Below are positions 34,990 through 44,956 of a DNA stretch of 64,000 nt, piece by piece (the stretch's first letter is position 1; the number at the start of each line of letters is the position of its first letter). The notes below the pieces were generated by a model. The model saw only the letters and a program-made list of their open reading frames with translations. It made no database searches and was not told the origin of the DNA. Made by a program: the position numbers and the translations under genes. Origin of the DNA: Fluviispira vulneris (GTDB lineage Bacteria; Bdellovibrionota_B; Oligoflexia; Silvanigrellales; Silvanigrellaceae); contig NZ_JACRSE010000005.1 in assembly GCF_014281055.1 (NCBI RefSeq), positions 1 to 64,000 on the forward strand, in the 5' to 3' direction.

Positions 34990-36381
34990 ATGATACATGT
35001 GAAGCATATTCGTAGAAGAAAATTTTTTGTATTAGTAGATTTTTTAGTTGTATTATTGTCTATTTATATTGCTATATTTGTAAGAACAAAGATAAATATC
35101 CCAATTTTTGAAGGACTATTACCTTCAGCTGTTATTGATCAGCAGATTACTCTTTTCTTTACAACAATTATTTTAGGCAGTAGTTTTTGCATTAGCGGAT
35201 ACTTAGTTGGCTTATACGATATGTGGAATACATCTAGTATAACAATTTGGGCACAAAAAATTATTTTTCCAAACTTACTTATAGTTGCAATTGCTTTTTC
35301 ATATCTCTATTTAAGTAAAAACTTTTACTTTCCCAGTTCATTTTTAGTAACACTCTTTATAATAAATTTTTGGCTGTCTCTTTTATGGAGAGTTTTTTAT
35401 TTTAAAATATTTGAACGCGAAATTAGCAATATTGTTCTTATAGGTGAGCATGAGAATTGCTATGAATTCTCCCAAGAATTTTTAAAAGATCCTTTTATAA
35501 ATAGAATAAAAGTTTGCGCAATATTCTGCTATAATATAAAAGAATCAATCGCATCAACAGGATTACAGCCTAAAAATATTTCTGAATTTAAGAATTTTTC
35601 ACAAGACAATTTAATAACTTCTATAATTATTGTTAACTCAAACAATATTCAAGAAAATATTTTTCCCGATGTTTTTAAAGCCGCACGCAAGGGTGTTCAA
35701 GTCTTTACAGTGCCAAATCACTACGAAATACTATTAGGCAGACTGAGACATGTCCATGTCAATGACCTCCCACTTATTGAATTAAAATTAGAAAATAGCG
35801 TCTCATTTTATCTTAAAATTAAACGTCTATTCGATATATTATTTTCATTGATTATTCTAACATTTTTATCAATTCCAATCGCTATCATTTCAATACTAAC
35901 AAAATTAACTTCAAAAGGGCCCGTAATTTACAAACAACAAAGAGTAGGCAGAGATTCTAAAGTTTTTAATATAATCAAATTTAGAAGTATGATGGATAAT
36001 GCTGAATTAAAAACTGGCGATGTTTTTGCAAGTAAAAACGACCCAAGAATTACAAAATTTGGTAAATTTATGCGCGAAACACGGTTGGATGAAATCCCAC
36101 AACTTATAAATATTTTAAAAGGGGATATGAGTTTTATAGGACCACGTCCAGAAAGGCCGTCCTTTGTTAATAAGTTTGAAAAAGAAATTCCAGCTTATTC
36201 AGAGCGCACTCGCATCAGACCTGGTTTAACAGGTCTTGCCCAGATCCATGGTGATTACGAAAGCAGCGCTGATACGAAACTAAAATACGATTTAGCTTAT
36301 TTGGTCAATCAAAGTTTTTTCTTAGATTTTCAGATTTTAGTAAAGACAATTAAGGTTTTGCTTTTAAGAAAAGGGCAATAA
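34990..36381 (+). CDS. initiating undecaprenyl-phosphate sugar phosphotransferase
   Basis: 463 residues: about five hydrophobic segments in the first 300, then a bacterial sugar transferase domain (from about 275) with KRLFDILFSLI, GPVIYKQQRVGRD, IIKFRSM, the acidic D-P-R-I-T-K block and GPRPERPSFV. WcaJ/WbaP-type enzymes start glycan synthesis by putting a sugar-1-phosphate on undecaprenyl phosphate. First gene of a plus-strand operon for surface polysaccharide. The upstream 154 bases hold an AT-only hairpin (34866-34884) and no JUMPstart element. Confidence 0.93.
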   Translation: MIHVKHIRRRKFFVLVDFLVVLLSIYIAIFVRTKINIPIFEGLLPSAVIDQQITLFFTTIILGSSFCISGYLVGLYDMWNTSSITIWAQKIIFPNLLIVAIAFSYLYLSKNFYFPSSFLVTLFIINFWLSLLWRVFYFKIFEREISNIVLIGEHENCYEFSQEFLKDPFINRIKVCAIFCYNIKESIASTGLQPKNISEFKNFSQDNLITSIIIVNSNNIQENIFPDVFKAARKGVQVFTVPNHYEILLGRLRHVHVNDLPLIELKLENSVSFYLKIKRLFDILFSLIILTFLSIPIAIISILTKLTSKGPVIYKQQRVGRDSKVFNIIKFRSMMDNAELKTGDVFASKNDPRITKFGKFMRETRLDEIPQLINILKGDMSFIGPRPERPSFVNKFEKEIPAYSERTRIRPGLTGLAQIHGDYESSADTKLKYDLAYLVNQSFFLDFQILVKTIKVLLLRKGQ

Positions 36382-36423
36382 TAACTTCATAAATTTTTAA
36401 GACTCAAGGAAAAATTCGCAAAA

Positions 36424-37593
36424 ATGAGTTCGAATATCCAAAATAATAATAGTTCAAAAAAAATAGTATTTGTTACCAATTCTTCAAAATATTTTTTTTC
36501 CCATCGAATCTCTCTAGCAAACTTTTTACTTGAAAATGGATTCAATATTGTAGCTATCACTAAAATTGATTCCTCTGATAAAATTCAAGATAAATTTTCA
36601 GCAAATTTTAAATTAATTAATTGGAATATAGACAGAAAAAGCTTTTATCCAATAAAAGAATTATATACATTGATTAAGTTATTTTTCCTAATAAAACAAG
36701 AAAAACCAGATTGCGTCCACAGCATGACAATAAAAAGTGTTATTTATTCTGGAATAGTTTGCAGAATTTTAGGATTGCCTATGGTTTCATTAATTCCAGG
36801 CTTAGGAACAGCCTTTACATACCCTGGCATAATAGGATTTTTTCTGAAAAAAATTGCTATTTTTCTCTATAAAATATCCTTAAACAATAAAGACTTTAAA
36901 ATTTTCTTTGAAAATAATGACAATAAAGAGACTTTTATTAAATTAAAAATTCTTAATCCAAACAATGCAATTACAATTAATGGAAGCGGTATAGATATTG
37001 AAAAGTTTAAATTCAAGCCTAGAAATTTCCAAGACAATACAAAGCGATTTGTCCTAATGGCCGCAAGGCTTATAAAAGACAAAGGACTGATTGAGTATAT
37101 TGAAGCTGCAAAAATTATTGCGAAAGAAAGGAGTGACATACAATTTATTCTTGCAGGAGAAATCGATCCTGGAAACATAACATCTTTTTCAAAAGAAGAA
37201 ATTTTAGCAATGCTAAATGGAACTCAAATTTCTTATATTGGCTATCAAAAAAATATTCTTGAAATTTTAGAACAAGCACATATTTTTTGCTTACCGAGTT
37301 ATCACGAAGGTCTGCCGGTATCAGTTTTAGAGGCACTCGCTTCTGGAGCAATTGTTGTCACATCAAATGTTCCTGGCTGCAGAGATGCAGTATTAAACGG
37401 CAAAATAGGCTATACTGTACAAGCGAAAAACCCTCTCGAACTTGCAAATGCCATTTTAGAAATTTCTAATTTTAAATCTTATCCTCAAATTGGTTATAAA
37501 GCGCGCTTAGCTATTGAAGAAATTTTCTCTTCTAGCATAATTAATAATATTTATTTAAATACATACATGAAAATATTAAATATTAAGCATTAA
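36424..37593 (+). CDS. GT4-family glycosyltransferase
   Basis: 389 residues with GT-B fold signatures: an N-terminal VFVTNSSKYFFSHRISLA strand, C-terminal domain ARLIKDKGLIEYIEAA and the nucleotide-sugar segment CLPSYHEGLPVSVLEALASGA with the E-x7-E pattern. Such enzymes add a hexose or aminosugar to the lipid-linked oligosaccharide. It resembles CapM/WbuB/PglA-like transferases but the donor cannot be told. 42 bases after the initiating transferase. Confidence 0.9.
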   Translation: MSSNIQNNNSSKKIVFVTNSSKYFFSHRISLANFLLENGFNIVAITKIDSSDKIQDKFSANFKLINWNIDRKSFYPIKELYTLIKLFFLIKQEKPDCVHSMTIKSVIYSGIVCRILGLPMVSLIPGLGTAFTYPGIIGFFLKKIAIFLYKISLNNKDFKIFFENNDNKETFIKLKILNPNNAITINGSGIDIEKFKFKPRNFQDNTKRFVLMAARLIKDKGLIEYIEAAKIIAKERSDIQFILAGEIDPGNITSFSKEEILAMLNGTQISYIGYQKNILEILEQAHIFCLPSYHEGLPVSVLEALASGAIVVTSNVPGCRDAVLNGKIGYTVQAKNPLELANAILEISNFKSYPQIGYKARLAIEEIFSSSIINNIYLNTYMKILNIKH

Positions 37594-37754
37594 TACTATT
37601 TTCATTTAACATCCTTAAATTGCAAAATCTATTTAAATAGACAGCATTTATAAACCAAAATATATCTTGCATTCTTCAAGAAAAAAAGTATTATTTTCGT
37701 AACTAAAGTTCAAGCTTTTCTTAAAAATTCTAGAAATGGAACAGTTTACAAGAA

Positions 37755-38873
37755 ATGGGGAATGTCTTGCCTATTAAACAATCATTCAAAGAAACTTATA
37801 ATAATAAAAAAGTATTTATCACAGGACATACTGGATTTAAAGGAGCATGGCTAACGCAGTGGCTTCTTGAATTAGGAGCAGAAGTATCAGGTTATTCTTT
37901 ATATATACCTTCAGATCCAAGTTTATTCGAAATACTAGATTTAAAATCAAAAATTCAAGATCATAGACAAGATATAAGAGATTTTCCCACACTACAAAAA
38001 ACTATTCATGACTTTAAACCAGACATTATTTTTCATTTAGCAGCACAATCTATTGTCATGGAATCTTACAATAAGCCGAGAGAAAATTTTGAAGTAAATG
38101 TAATGGGTATGGTTAACATTCTTGAATCGATCAAAACGATCGAAGGAATTCAAGCTGCAGTCTTAATTACAAGTGATAAGTGTTATGAAAATGTAGAATG
38201 GGAGTATGGCTATCGTGAAACAGATCGTTTAGGCGGCAAAGATCCTTATAGCGCATCAAAAGCATGTGCTGAAATAATTTTTAGCTCTTATGTGAGGTCT
38301 TTTCCTTTACTTAAAAATAAATTTGTAGCAACTACCCGAGCTGGCAATGTCATTGGCGGAGGTGATTGGGCTGCTCAAAGAATAATTCCAGATGCAATGA
38401 GATCTTGGTCAAAGGGATTGAGCCTAAGTATTCGAAATCCATTTTCGACAAGACCCTGGCAGCATGTTTTAGATCCTCTAAGTGGTTATTTATGGCTCGG
38501 AGCTCAGTTACTTCAAAAAAATAAACTTTTAAATGGAGAGTCGTTTAATTTTGGACCTCATTCAGATTCCAACCATACAGTTGAAAAACTACTAAAAATA
38601 ATTGAAAAAGACTGGAATTCACCACCAACGATAATTGAGAATCAAGAAACACGGATTGGTGAAGCTCATTTACTAAAGTTATGCTGCGATAGAGCTTCAT
38701 CTCTCTTAAATTGGAAACCGAATTTGACCTTTGAAGAGACGCTCTTATTTACAAATGAATGGTACTTAAATTTTTATAAAAATAATTCTATCAACATGAA
38801 AGAATTTACATTGCATCAGCTTAATAATTATTTTAATTTTGCAAATAAGAGGAATTTATGTTGGGCTACTTAA
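37755..38873 (+). CDS. rfbG: CDP-glucose 4,6-dehydratase
   Basis: 372-residue short-chain dehydrogenase with the motif TGHTGFKGAWL at the NAD site, FHLAAQSIV, the TSDKCYEN stretch specific to the CDP-glucose dehydratases, and catalytic YSASK. The product, CDP-4-keto-6-deoxyglucose, feeds 3,6-dideoxyhexoses and branched deoxysugars. The partner enzyme making CDP-glucose is encoded at the far right edge on the other strand. 160 bases of AT-rich DNA precede the ATG. Overlaps the aminotransferase gene by 16 bases. Confidence 0.93.
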   Translation: MGNVLPIKQSFKETYNNKKVFITGHTGFKGAWLTQWLLELGAEVSGYSLYIPSDPSLFEILDLKSKIQDHRQDIRDFPTLQKTIHDFKPDIIFHLAAQSIVMESYNKPRENFEVNVMGMVNILESIKTIEGIQAAVLITSDKCYENVEWEYGYRETDRLGGKDPYSASKACAEIIFSSYVRSFPLLKNKFVATTRAGNVIGGGDWAAQRIIPDAMRSWSKGLSLSIRNPFSTRPWQHVLDPLSGYLWLGAQLLQKNKLLNGESFNFGPHSDSNHTVEKLLKIIEKDWNSPPTIIENQETRIGEAHLLKLCCDRASSLLNWKPNLTFEETLLFTNEWYLNFYKNNSINMKEFTLHQLNNYFNFANKRNLCWAT

Positions 38874-39934
38874 AACTGAGTAATCATGAAAAGGAACTCG
38901 TAAATAGTATTTATTATAATAAAAATTTATTTCACAAAAATAAAACCAATATAATTCTACCCCCTTTAAATACATTTTATTTTGGATATTGCCGAAATGC
39001 CTTATATGAAGCATTAGTACTATTAAATGTTATGAAAGGTGATAAGGTTCTTTTACCAAGTTTTATTTGCAAAGATTTATTATCAGCTATTAATAGCTTA
39101 TCAGCAGAACCCGTTTTTTACGATGTGAATGAAAATTTTGATCTTATTATCCCTCCAGAGTCTCTTCCAAAGGCCAAAGTTATTATTGCAGTAAATTACT
39201 TTGGCTTTCCTCAAACACTAGATAAATTTAAAGAATACTGTTCTAGAAATAATTGTTATTTGATCGAAGATAATGCTCATGGTTTTCTCAGCAAAGATGA
39301 ATACAATAATTACCTAGGAACAAGAGGAGATATTGGAATCTTTAGCTTCAGAAAAACATTACCTTTAGAAAGTGGAGCAGCATTACTTATAAATAACAAA
39401 TTAATTCATAACAGTTTAAACTCTAACTCAGATTTAAAATATACAATTTCATTAAAATACAAAATGAAAAATTCAATTAGAAAAACTTGCGCTTTTTGTG
39501 GATTATGGCACATTTATCTATTTATTTACCTTATCAGAATGTTTCGAAAAATAAAAACAGGCAATATCTTCCCAGTTTCAGATACTTCAGAAGAATACAT
39601 TTTGCCAAAAAATAAATTGCTGAAAGATAATTTAATGAATCATCTTAATAATCTCAATATTGAATCTGAAATTGAAAGAAGAAGAAAATTATATTTTTTA
39701 GCTGAAAAATTATTAATCAATGAAAAATGCATATTTATATACAAAGAATTACCCAAAAATGTAGCCCCTTACTTATTTCCATTTTACTGTCAACCTGAAA
39801 ATATTGACTCAATTAAAAGAAAACTTGCTCAAAATTTTTTATTCTGTTTTCCATGGCCAGATCTTCCACAAGAACTAAAAAATAATTGTCCTGATTATTA
39901 TAAAAACATTTGGGGAGTTTCATTTCAATGGTAA
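38858..39934 (+). CDS. DegT/DnrJ/EryC1-type aminotransferase
   Basis: 358 residues. The PLP-binding Lys is in SFRKTLPLESGAALL and the aspartate in IEDNAHGF, the usual D-x-A-Q/H pair of sugar aminotransferases. The DegT family makes amino sugars such as 4-amino-4,6-dideoxyhexoses from keto sugars, here probably the CDP-4-keto product of the preceding dehydratase or a UDP-sugar. It overlaps both neighbours, so it is part of a tight operon with a FemAB-like gene next. Exact product is not predictable. Confidence 0.85.
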   Translation: MLGYLKLSNHEKELVNSIYYNKNLFHKNKTNIILPPLNTFYFGYCRNALYEALVLLNVMKGDKVLLPSFICKDLLSAINSLSAEPVFYDVNENFDLIIPPESLPKAKVIIAVNYFGFPQTLDKFKEYCSRNNCYLIEDNAHGFLSKDEYNNYLGTRGDIGIFSFRKTLPLESGAALLINNKLIHNSLNSNSDLKYTISLKYKMKNSIRKTCAFCGLWHIYLFIYLIRMFRKIKTGNIFPVSDTSEEYILPKNKLLKDNLMNHLNNLNIESEIERRRKLYFLAEKLLINEKCIFIYKELPKNVAPYLFPFYCQPENIDSIKRKLAQNFLFCFPWPDLPQELKNNCPDYYKNIWGVSFQW

Positions 39935-40962
39935 AATGGAAACCAATTATCAAACAGAATGAAAACCAATTATTTTGGGACAACTTGTTTAAGAATAAAT
40001 TATATACTTCATTTTATCAAAGTTATAATTGGGGTGAATACAAAAGAAATTTCAAATGGATACCTTATCGATTAACTTGTCATGAAGAATCCTCAGATAT
40101 TTGCTTAGAGCAAATTCAAATTTTAGTTAAATCTTATAAAATAAATTTTTTTTATTTATGGATATTTAGAATATCAATTTGCTGGATTCCTGGAGTGTCT
40201 ATTGAGACTTCAAAGTTTTTAGATAATAATTTTATTCAATTAATAAAAAAACTAACTAAATCCAATATCGTTTATCTCAGAAGCTCTATTTTTTCTTCAT
40301 ATTCTACCATAAATTCAATTATACTTATAAGTCAAAATTGGAGAAGGGCTCTCGTTCCACTCAGCACTGGCTTAAGCATGGTACATGATTTAACCATTGA
40401 CTTATCACAGTTAGATAAGATTATGAGCTCAAATTGGCGACATAATTTAAAAAGAGGTCTAACAAAAAACTCTGAACCAAAGAAATGGGACAATCCTTCT
40501 GCTAAAAAGATTTTTGAGCTTTATCGTGACGTTGAATTAAAAAAAAATATTGCAGAGCAATTTTCTTTAAGTGAAATTGAAAAATTATTACAATACTTTG
40601 GTGAAAATCTCATAATATTTAAAGTAGAAAATATATTCAATGAAGTTATTGCAATCAGAGGTTGTATCATTTGGGGAAACACTGCATTTGATTTATTTGC
40701 TGCAGCAAATGAAGAAGCAAGAAAAATTTATGCTTCTCACGTAATTCTTGCTAAACTTTTAAAATATTGCATAAGCCAAAATGTTATTCGCTATGATATG
40801 GCAGGTATAGATCCAATAAATGGCAAAGGGGTTTATCATTTTAAAAAAGGGAGTGGTGCAAAAGAAATTGAATACATGGGTGAGTGGGAGCAATCGAATT
40901 CGAAAATATTAAGATTAATAATTAATTTTAAAGTCAGTAGGATTTCAAATGTCAACATTTAA
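39928..40962 (+). CDS. FemAB-like GNAT-fold acyltransferase
   Basis: 345 residues in a FemX/FemAB-type double-GNAT arrangement: an aromatic N-terminus with SFYQSYNWGEYK, SSNWRHNLKRGL, ARKIYASHVILAKLLKYC and a C-terminal DMAGIDPINGKGVYHFKKGSGA, typical of peptidyl or acyl transferases acting on polysaccharide or peptidoglycan precursors. Directly after an aminotransferase, it could acylate the amino sugar. ATG 39928 preceded by GGGGAG is preferred to TTG 39910; it overlaps the upstream stop by 7 bases. Confidence 0.75.
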   Translation: MVKWKPIIKQNENQLFWDNLFKNKLYTSFYQSYNWGEYKRNFKWIPYRLTCHEESSDICLEQIQILVKSYKINFFYLWIFRISICWIPGVSIETSKFLDNNFIQLIKKLTKSNIVYLRSSIFSSYSTINSIILISQNWRRALVPLSTGLSMVHDLTIDLSQLDKIMSSNWRHNLKRGLTKNSEPKKWDNPSAKKIFELYRDVELKKNIAEQFSLSEIEKLLQYFGENLIIFKVENIFNEVIAIRGCIIWGNTAFDLFAAANEEARKIYASHVILAKLLKYCISQNVIRYDMAGIDPINGKGVYHFKKGSGAKEIEYMGEWEQSNSKILRLIINFKVSRISNVNI

Positions 40963-41821
40963 CTTTACAACACTTTGTACTTATAAAGTATCTATTATAA
41001 TACCTATTTACAATGATGAAGTTGTCATTCCCAGACTGGTAAATGAAACCTTAATTAATTATAAAAACGAAAATAAATATGAGATAATTATTATAGATGA
41101 CTTTAGTGTTGATAATAGTTTAAACCTAATAAAAGAATTGCTTATATTGAATAATTTCGATAATTATATTATATTAAAGCATTCTAAGAATCTAGGTGCT
41201 TCAGCTGCTAGAAACTATGGATGTAGGCATGCAAACGGTGAATTTATAGCTTTTCTCGACAGTGATGACTCATGGCATTTGCAAAAGCTTGAGCTACAAA
41301 TAAATATTATGATGCAACAAAAGTCTTTTCTATCAGGAACTTTACATAAAGTGATTGATCCAAAAAATTTAAAAAAAAGTATGAACTTAGAAATTAACAA
41401 TGTGAATTTTTGTGAAATAAAATGGCCAAATATTCTATTTAAGTCGCCTTTCTCTACACCAAGTGTAGTTATGCATAGAAGTTTATTAAAAAACTTCAAA
41501 TTTGATGAATCTTTTAGATATTCTGAAGATTACGATCTATGGCTTAGAATTTCAAACTCCTACAAAACAGTTAAAATCTTGGAAAATTTAACATTTACCT
41601 TTAAACATGACTACTTATCAAATAATAAATCGCTTAGTTCAAATTTATTACGTATGCAAAACAGCCTTACATTTATCAAGCTTAAAGCGATCAAAGATAG
41701 AAACATAAATTTATTAAGAAAAATCATTGTTTTTATTTCAATTTTTTTTGATTTTTTAAAATTATTTAGACGAATTATCTTGATGATAGGATTTAAAATT
41801 AAGACAATAAGATTTACTTAA
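40949..41821 (+). CDS. GT2-family glycosyltransferase
   Basis: 290 residues with the GT-A fold signatures: VSIIIPIYND, an IIIIDDFSVDNS nucleotide segment, ASAARNYG, and the DSDDSW metal-binding motif, then SEDYDLWLR. Adds one sugar to the growing oligosaccharide. It overlaps the FemAB-like gene by 14 bases and is the last gene of this operon; it converges on the frameshifted methyltransferase at 41892. Confidence 0.9.
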   Translation: MSTFNFTTLCTYKVSIIIPIYNDEVVIPRLVNETLINYKNENKYEIIIIDDFSVDNSLNLIKELLILNNFDNYIILKHSKNLGASAARNYGCRHANGEFIAFLDSDDSWHLQKLELQINIMMQQKSFLSGTLHKVIDPKNLKKSMNLEINNVNFCEIKWPNILFKSPFSTPSVVMHRSLLKNFKFDESFRYSEDYDLWLRISNSYKTVKILENLTFTFKHDYLSNNKSLSSNLLRMQNSLTFIKLKAIKDRNINLLRKIIVFISIFFDFLKLFRRIILMIGFKIKTIRFT

Positions 41822-41891
41822 AAAATAATTTAAATATTTTTAATTGAAAATTAAACAAATAATAAAATCAAACTGAAGTTAAACATGCATT

Positions 41892-42930
41892 TTATAATTT
41901 AACAGACAAGCAATGTATTTCAGAACAAAAATGTCTTTCATCTATTGCAGTTTGAAGTTTGTCTATAGTATTCGCAAATTCACTCTTCATAATATTGATA
42001 ACTTTATTCGATGCTTTATTCTTATTTAACATTGTAATAATACTTCTATATAAATCCATTATGTCTGTACCAAATCTCCATTCAGCTAAGGATTCTACCC
42101 CAATTATAGAATTCATTTTTTTAATAGATTCATCTGTAAATAAATGAGTATGACCTCCTGATAATTGTCTTGGAAATACTTCTGGAAAAATACTCTCTAA
42201 GATTACAGAGAATGAAAACATAGGAACTGAGTAATATAAATATTTTGCAGTACTTTCTTTAAATGCATCAAAAAAAATGCTCAATGACTCCAATAGCAGT
42301 TATAACATCGACATTACTAACTTTAATTGCACCAAAAAAACCTTCTTCATCAACTACTGAAAGAGGGAATTTAGCTAAAAAATGTGATATTTGACTATTT
42401 CCAAATTCAACCATAGCTTTACTGATATCAATTCCAGATGCTTCAATCCCCCTTTTTAATGAAGAATAAACAAAATATCCACAACCGCATCCAATATCTA
42501 AAATTTTACATGTATTCAGTGGAAGATTATCTAATAAAAAATCAACTTTTGGTAAGTAAATGTCATTAGAGCGTTTTTCGAAACTTGTATCAATATAATT
42601 ACTTGAATACTCTAAACCAGAATTTAATATATATATTTGCTCAATAAATGCTTTAGTATCATCATACTTTCCATTTAAATGATTACATAATTCGCAAAAT
42701 GAATATTCAATTCCATGTTTATAAATATCTATCTTATTTGGCAGATCCTCTGAACATATTTTACATTTATCTCGGCGTGGCTGCGAAGCATATAATAGAT
42801 TTTTCTTTAAAGAATTACTTAGCAAAATATCATTATCAATAAAAAAATCATTTTTTGTCTCAAAGTAAAACGATGAGGATTTAGAATATTTAATTTTTGA
42901 AACCTCATTTTTATCATTTTTTTGATACAT
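41892..42930 (-). pseudogene. class I SAM methyltransferase disrupted at a run of eight A/T
   Basis: Two adjacent minus-strand frames form one protein. The upstream frame (42268-42930, 220 residues) has a zinc-ribbon-like CKIC..CELC pair, then motif I DIGCGCGY, ending VIEHFF and a stop. The downstream frame (41892-42293) continues naturally with FPEVFPRQLSGGHTHLFTDE, a C-terminal part typical of sugar methyltransferases. The break falls in eight consecutive A (plus strand 42270-42277); deleting one base restores a single ORF of about 345 residues. Either a real inactivated or phase-variable gene, a slippage site, or a sequencing error. Confidence 0.75.
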
Positions 42931-43305
42931 AATTTATTTTACTTTCATTTAGTATTAATTACAAATTCATAAAAATTAAAAAGCATCATTTCTATTATAT
43001 CAGATAAGAATCCATTAAAGCTATACATTAAAACTTTATTTTATAATTAACAAATAAAAATTTTACAATATCGCTCTTTAATTAGGCATTAATAAATATT
43101 AAAGATTTATCCACTTTAATTTATTTATTTTATCAAAACAAACAATAAAGCAAATACTACTACTTGCTATAAAATATAACAAATTAAATCGTTCTTCTAA
43201 AAGGAGGTATGCATCACTTTATTTTCAAAGTTTTATAGTATATGCTGCAAACGATCATCTTTATACTATTAGGTAATTTAAATATTTATTAGAAAGAATT
43301 TTTAA
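42931..43305. other. AT-rich divergent intergenic region
   Basis: No gene seen. It lies between the methyltransferase (minus) and the cytidylyltransferase (plus). It contains an isolated perfect Shine-Dalgarno (AAGGAGGT, 43201-43208) directly touching an ATG with a nine-codon frame (43209-43238). The spacing is too tight to function normally, so I treat it as a remnant or chance. Promoters for both flanks are presumably here. Confidence 0.35.
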
Positions 43306-44046
43306 ATGTCTTTAAATATTCATTGTATAATTCAAGCAAGAATGACTTCAACTCGTCTCCCTGGCAAGGTAATGAAGATACTCGGTGATAAAAGTGTTCT
43401 TCAGCATGTTATTGATAGATGTAGCAAAAGTATTTATTTATCAAAAATAATTATTGCATCCCCATTTGGTGAAGAAAGCATACCGATTCGAACATTTGCA
43501 GAAGAAAATAATGTTCAATATTTCGAAGGTTTAGAAAATGATGTATTAAATAGGTATTATTGTGCCTCTCAGCAATTTAATTCAGATATAATTGTAAGAA
43601 TAACGTCAGATTGTCCTCTCATTGATCCTTGTATTATTGATGCTATGCTCTCAAATTTCTTATGTGAATACAATACAACTCAGGAACTTCATTACTACTC
43701 CAATACGATTGAAAGAACATTTCCAAGAGGATTGGACGTAGAAATTTTCACAAAAAAAACGTTGGAAATATTGAACACAGAAGCATTTCTCGCAGAAGAC
43801 AGAGAGCATGTAACGCGATACATATATTTTAATTTAGATAAATTTAATGTTGGAAATTATAAATGCTTATTAAATTTATCTAAATATAGATTGACTCTAG
43901 ATACAGAAGAAGACTTCAACATGTTCAAAGAATTACATAAATTTAATAATATTGAACGATTTTATCTGCCAGATATTATTAAAATCCTAGAAAAAGCTCC
44001 TTTTATACAAAAAATAAATGAAAATGTGGTACAAAAATCATTATAA
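43306..44046 (+). CDS. spsF: SpsF-like cytidylyltransferase
   Basis: 246 residues. The nucleotide-binding signature QARMTSTRLPGKVM is at the N-terminus, followed by ITSDCPLIDP and a RGLDVEIF segment, as in SpsF/NeuA-related proteins. These belong to the CMP-sugar synthetase fold and often lie in flagellin or capsule glycosylation loci; the true substrate is uncertain. It starts a short operon with a methyltransferase and a DUF4910 protein. Ribosome-binding site weak. Confidence 0.8.
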   Translation: MSLNIHCIIQARMTSTRLPGKVMKILGDKSVLQHVIDRCSKSIYLSKIIIASPFGEESIPIRTFAEENNVQYFEGLENDVLNRYYCASQQFNSDIIVRITSDCPLIDPCIIDAMLSNFLCEYNTTQELHYYSNTIERTFPRGLDVEIFTKKTLEILNTEAFLAEDREHVTRYIYFNLDKFNVGNYKCLLNLSKYRLTLDTEEDFNMFKELHKFNNIERFYLPDIIKILEKAPFIQKINENVVQKSL

Positions 44047-44059
44047 TAAGGAAAAAAAA

Positions 44060-44953
44060 ATGAATAATTCTATTTCTAGCCACTATGATGCTTCATCTGA
44101 AAACTATTATCTACAATATGAGCGCAATTTACTAAATGATGTCAATAGAGTATATCCTGCAAATTATTTCCGCTTACAATTATTAGTAAACTCATTTATT
44201 GAAAAAAATATTAAAAGAGTTATTGAAGTTGGAGTTGGAGAAGGAACTCCATTATCGACGCTATCAAATCTAGGAATCGATGTCACAGGATTCGATATTA
44301 GCCATGAAATGGTTAAAAAATCAAAAGAAAAATTACAAAAATTAGGTCTAGATCCGAACAATATAATTTGGGGAGACATTCAAGACCCAATTACATATTC
44401 CAGTTTACTCCGTAAAGGTCAGTTTGATGCTCTTTTAGCAATGGGAGTTATGCCTCATGTCAGAAATGACGAAGAATGTTTACTAAATATTAAGGCACTT
44501 GTTAAACCTGGAGGAACTGTTTTTATAGAGTTCAGAAATAAACTTTTTTCGCTTTTTACTTTTAATAAATATACATATGAATTTATTCTTGATGATTTAC
44601 TTTCAAATGTTTCAACAGATATAAAAAATTTAGTTAGCGCTGAGCTTAAAAATAAATTGGAAATGAACAAGCCAACTCCTCGTGTTATTCACGAGGAGAA
44701 TAATAAATCACCAGGTTATGATGCAATATTGTCAAAATTTCATAATCCTTTTGAAATATCTAATTTATTTAAAAAGTGTGGCTTTAAGAATTTAAATCTT
44801 CTTTGGTATCATTATCATCCGGCCATGCCATATCTAATGGAGCAAAATCGAGAGCTTTTTAGAGCAGAAGCTCTAAAACTTGAACACGATACGTCAGGCT
44901 GGAAAGGTATGTTTCTCTGTTCAGCCTTCGTAGTAGAAGCTACTAAGGAATAA
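44060..44953 (+). CDS. class I SAM-dependent methyltransferase
   Basis: 297 residues. The motif I stretch RVIEVGVGEGTPLSTL, followed by VTGFDISHEMVKKSK, and LAMGVMPHV and VKPGGTVFIEFR later, show a class I methyltransferase with an extra 80-residue region (about 170-250) of Lys/Asn-rich helices. It could methylate a sugar or a nucleotide-sugar. Start ATG 44060 follows AAGGA; the frame start 42 bases earlier is rejected. Co-transcribed with SpsF. Confidence 0.8.
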   Translation: MNNSISSHYDASSENYYLQYERNLLNDVNRVYPANYFRLQLLVNSFIEKNIKRVIEVGVGEGTPLSTLSNLGIDVTGFDISHEMVKKSKEKLQKLGLDPNNIIWGDIQDPITYSSLLRKGQFDALLAMGVMPHVRNDEECLLNIKALVKPGGTVFIEFRNKLFSLFTFNKYTYEFILDDLLSNVSTDIKNLVSAELKNKLEMNKPTPRVIHEENNKSPGYDAILSKFHNPFEISNLFKKCGFKNLNLLWYHYHPAMPYLMEQNRELFRAEALKLEHDTSGWKGMFLCSAFVVEATKE

Positions 44954-44956
44954 AAA

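Noticed and set aside
42268-42293. Two independent genes with a 26-base overlap at the methyltransferase
   Set aside because: The two proteins are complementary halves of one domain, and single-base deletion in the A8 run restores continuity.
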